From positions 1 to 5,474 of the forward strand of contig JADFHR010000210.1 in assembly GCA_022567015.1 (NCBI GenBank): 5,474 nucleotides of DNA. The letters are read 5' to 3'. Every line of letters starts with the position of its first letter. Within the stretch, counting starts at the first letter, position 1. Position numbers and translations under genes: made by a program. Source of the DNA: Pseudomonadota bacterium (GTDB taxonomy: Bacteria > Pseudomonadota > Alphaproteobacteria > Rhodospirillales > 2-02-FULL-58-16). This document shows, piece after piece, positions 3,427-5,474 of this stretch. The notes beneath the pieces were generated by a model. It had not been told where the DNA came from and ran no database searches. It saw nothing but the letters and a program-made list of their open reading frames with translations.

Positions 3427-5474
3427 ATGCCTGCCTCCTTCAAGTACTCCCTGCTGGCTCTTGGCGGCCTCGGGATCGCCCTCGCGCTCGCCGGATGTGG
3501 CGGCAGCGCCGACGTAACCGGACCCTCCACCACCGCGACCGACCTTGCGTTCGGGGAAAGATCGTTCGGCGACACCGCTGGCGGCCGCTATCCCGCCGGC
3601 CTTGCCCTGTACATGGCGGACAAATTGGCCGATTCCGGCGACTACCGGAGCGCGGTCACCATCTACCAGATGGCCCACCGGCAAAATCCCGATGATCCGG
3701 CGGGTCTGCTCGGACTCGGGGAAAGCCTGCGTCGGCTCGGCGCCAACGTCGAAGCGGAACAAGCCTTCCGGCTCGCCCAGGCGCGGGCGCCCAAGAACCC
3801 GGATATCCTGCGCGGCCATGGGAACAACCTGGTGGCCCTGGGCCGGCCAAAAGCGGCGTTGAAGCAGTACCGGGCTGCGCTGAGACTGTCTCCCGATGAC
3901 CCTAGGCTTTTCAATGGCCTGGGAGTTGCTCTTGATCTTATAGGTGCACACCTGACGGCCCAGGCCCGCTACCGCGAAGGATTGAAGATCGCCCCCGACA
4001 ACGCCTCGCTGCGTAACAATCTCGGGCTCTCGCTGGTGCTCAGCGGCAATTACGCCGATGCGATCGCGAGTTTGGGGGAATTCGCCGAAGGCCCCGACGG
4101 GCGTGCATCCCACCGCCAGATCCTGGCATTGGCCTACGGCTTTGCCGGCCGCATGGACCGGGCCGCGGCGATCGCCCGCATGGATCTCGACGAAGCGTCG
4201 GTGCAGAACAACCTCACCTACATCGCCTCGTTGCGCGCCCTCAACGACAAGGCGCGGATCGCCGCCGTGTTGGGGTATTCCGGAAAAATGGCGCTTGGCA
4301 ACCAAATGGCGCTCGCCCGGGCCGAGGAAGCGGAACCCCTCGCCGTCGCCGAGGCGCCCCGGGAACGGCCTCAATCGGTGGCGGCCCTGCCCGCGCCCGT
4401 GGCCGTTGCCGCGCTGAACTCCCCGGTCCCGCCGCATCAGGCTCGCGGCGCCCTAACGCCATACCGCCAGGCCGCGGAGCCGGCCGCAAGGCCCACTCCA
4501 GCGGCACCGGTGAGCGCCCTGGCGCCCGCCCCCGCCACGGCACCCACACCGGCGGTCACCGCTCGCGCCCTGCGATGGCCGCGGCAGGGCCATACCCTGG
4601 CCTCTGCGGCCTCTGCGGCCTCTGCGGCCTCTGCGGCCTCTGGCGCCTCCGGGTCCCCCGCCATGCAGATGACGACGGCAGCGGGGGATATCGGCCCGGC
4701 CGGCAATGCACCAGATCGGGAAGCGGCCCAGCCGCGGCAAACGGCGGCCGCGCCGTCCCGCGAACCCGCATTTGTCGCCCCCGTCGCGGCGTTCGCCCCT
4801 GTTGCCCGGCCCGCTTCCACCTCGGTTTCCGCCACCCTCTACCCGGTCTCGACCCCTGCGTCGGCCCCGGAGCCGGCTCCCATCCCGGTTACGGACCCTG
4901 TCCCGGTTTCAGACCCCGCCCCGGCCCCGATTCAGGCCGCGGACCCCCCGTTGGTCTCTAACCCCGTCCGGACACTGGAGCCGGCTCCGGACGCCTCGCA
5001 TTTCGCCGAAATCGAGTCCCCGTTTCCGCCCCGCCAAGCCACCACGGAAGCCAACGGACTCGGGCCGCCTTACCACTTGCGCGTGGGCCAGCGCAACGTC
5101 CTGCCGCGGGGGCGGGAGCACGTGGTCAGGGGCGGCGAGACCCTGTACGGCATATCGCGGCTGAACGGCCTCGGCGTGTACGAGATGGCGCGGGCCAACG
5201 GCTTGAAGCCGCCGTATACCATTCATGTCGGGCAGCGCCTGCGCATCCCCCGGGGCGAAGGCGAGGCCGGCAAAGGGAAGCCGGCGGGTGCGAAGGCGGC
5301 CCCCGGTCCCCGGCCCGCCGAGGTGAAAAAACCGGCCGCCCGGGTTGAAAAACCGCCCGCCCGGGCCAAGAAACGGAAAGTCCCGGCCGCCGAACCTGTA
5401 TCCGCCGCGGTGCCCGTGATCCTTGCACGGGCAGAATTGGCCGTCCCGCAAGAGGATCCCACGGATAAAGACCT
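3427..5474 (+). CDS. TadD-like TPR lipoprotein with C-terminal LysM domain, 3' partial
   Basis: The frame stays open for 682 codons to the window edge. The ATG follows GAGGAA (3412-3417) by 9 nt. Residues 1-24 are a lipoprotein signal peptide with lipobox LAGC (Cys24); Gly at +2 suggests outer-membrane sorting. Residues 58-226 form five TPR units spaced 34 residues apart, ending NPDDP, PKNP, SPDDP and APDN. A sixth, degenerate unit runs to about 275 (ILALAYGFAGRMDRA). NGLGVALDLIG and NNLGLSLVLSGNY are very like TadD, the Flp/Tad pilus assembly lipoprotein. Residues about 300-541 are a low-complexity Ala/Pro linker. A half-LysM lies at 542-562 and a full LysM at 565-608 (HVVRGGETLYGIS to RLRIP), which binds peptidoglycan glycan. 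A basic Lys/Ala/Pro tail follows. It probably tethers a TPR scaffold between outer membrane and wall. A FimV-like or NlpD-like (LysM plus M23) role is possible; any M23 domain would lie beyond the edge. Confidence 0.92.
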   Translation, partial: MPASFKYSLLALGGLGIALALAGCGGSADVTGPSTTATDLAFGERSFGDTAGGRYPAGLALYMADKLADSGDYRSAVTIYQMAHRQNPDDPAGLLGLGESLRRLGANVEAEQAFRLAQARAPKNPDILRGHGNNLVALGRPKAALKQYRAALRLSPDDPRLFNGLGVALDLIGAHLTAQARYREGLKIAPDNASLRNNLGLSLVLSGNYADAIASLGEFAEGPDGRASHRQILALAYGFAGRMDRAAAIARMDLDEASVQNNLTYIASLRALNDKARIAAVLGYSGKMALGNQMALARAEEAEPLAVAEAPRERPQSVAALPAPVAVAALNSPVPPHQARGALTPYRQAAEPAARPTPAAPVSALAPAPATAPTPAVTARALRWPRQGHTLASAASAASAASAASGASGSPAMQMTTAAGDIGPAGNAPDREAAQPRQTAAAPSREPAFVAPVAAFAPVARPASTSVSATLYPVSTPASAPEPAPIPVTDPVPVSDPAPAPIQAADPPLVSNPVRTLEPAPDASHFAEIESPFPPRQATTEANGLGPPYHLRVGQRNVLPRGREHVVRGGETLYGISRLNGLGVYEMARANGLKPPYTIHVGQRLRIPRGEGEAGKGKPAGAKAAPGPRPAEVKKPAARVEKPPARAKKRKVPAAEPVSAAVPVILARAELAVPQEDPTDKD
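4600..4642 (+). repeat. In-frame 9-nt minisatellite GCCTCTGCG
   Basis: Four perfect copies (4600-4608, 4609-4617, 4618-4626, 4627-4635) and a 7-nt fifth copy (4636-4642) encode a run of Ala-Ser-Ala in the linker of the lipoprotein. Because the unit is a multiple of three, copy-number change would lengthen or shorten the linker without breaking the frame. Confidence 0.9.
4869..4988 (+). repeat. Pro-rich linker repeats with 18-nt period
   Basis: CCCGGTT recurs at 4884 and 4902, within similar 18-nt units encoding P-V-T-D-P-V and P-V-S-D-P-A. The 12-bp palindrome GGAGCCGGCTCC occurs twice (4869-4880 and 4977-4988), exactly 108 bp apart, or six 18-nt periods. The linker probably grew by duplication of short units. 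Confidence 0.55.
5050..5256 (+). repeat. Duplicated LysM C-terminal half
   Basis: Two 21-codon segments, 5050-5112 and 5194-5256, offset by 144 bp, share the pattern ANGL-x-PPY-x(3)-VGQR-x(3)-PRG. The second is the end of the intact LysM domain. The first lacks the LysM N-terminal half (no GETLYGIS-like part before it), so it looks like the remnant of a partly deleted tandem LysM. Confidence 0.75.

Noticed and set aside
3284..3517. A 77-codon + strand frame overlapping the lipoprotein start
   Set aside because: The ATG is preceded only by an A-run, and the frame enters the signal-peptide region in the wrong phase.
3358..4437. A 359-codon - strand frame opposite the lipoprotein gene
   Set aside because: It mirrors the TPR-coding DNA and has no recognisable domain; the + strand frame has a signal peptide, TPRs and a ribosome binding site.

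Overview
The window is high-GC bacterial DNA. Codon use (strong G/C third positions), the close resemblance of the large decarboxylase to the Azospirillum brasilense indolepyruvate/phenylpyruvate decarboxylase, and the TadD-like and LysM sequence styles all suggest an alphaproteobacterium, most likely of the Rhodospirillales/Azospirillum neighbourhood. This placement comes from remembered protein similarity and composition, not from a search. No tRNA, rRNA, CRISPR array, transposase or insertion sequence was seen.

Left part (1-2095): an unassigned stretch with one long imperfect hairpin, a 72-residue protein of unknown function on the + strand (217-435), and a complete ThDP-dependent 2-oxoacid decarboxylase of the IpdC/PPDC type on the - strand (452-2095). 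The two genes converge and their stop codons are 16 bp apart. The decarboxylase would convert indolepyruvate or phenylpyruvate to the aldehyde, the key step of the indolepyruvate route to indole-3-acetic acid or of aromatic amino-acid breakdown. No partner gene of that pathway is present.

Middle part (2096-3426): a 261-bp divergent spacer, then a 53-residue Cys/His-containing mini-protein with a GTG start (2357-2518), then about 900 bp without a convincing protein gene. That gap has structure. On the - strand there is a compact three-hairpin unit ending in a textbook rho-independent terminator, with an unpaired CCUCCC stretch between hairpins; it is best read as an undescribed small regulatory RNA (about 2674-2759). 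Next to it lies a cluster of DnaA-box-like sequences (2840-2871). Further right are a GC-rich hairpin (3111-3139) and a sharply AT-rich block (3201-3292) with a perfect 15-bp palindrome. The gap may carry a promoter or operator region, an origin-like site, or both.

Right part (3427 to the window end): one long + strand gene, open at the right edge (at least 682 codons). It encodes an outer-membrane-type lipoprotein: a lipobox signal peptide, five to six TPR repeats of the TadD (Flp/Tad pilus) type, a disordered Ala/Pro-rich linker of about 240 residues with an in-frame 9-nt minisatellite, a half-LysM remnant, a full LysM domain, and a basic Lys/Ala/Pro tail running off the end. Joining a TadD-like TPR module to a peptidoglycan-binding LysM module in one lipoprotein is the most interesting protein-level observation. 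The candidate sRNA is the most interesting RNA-level one.
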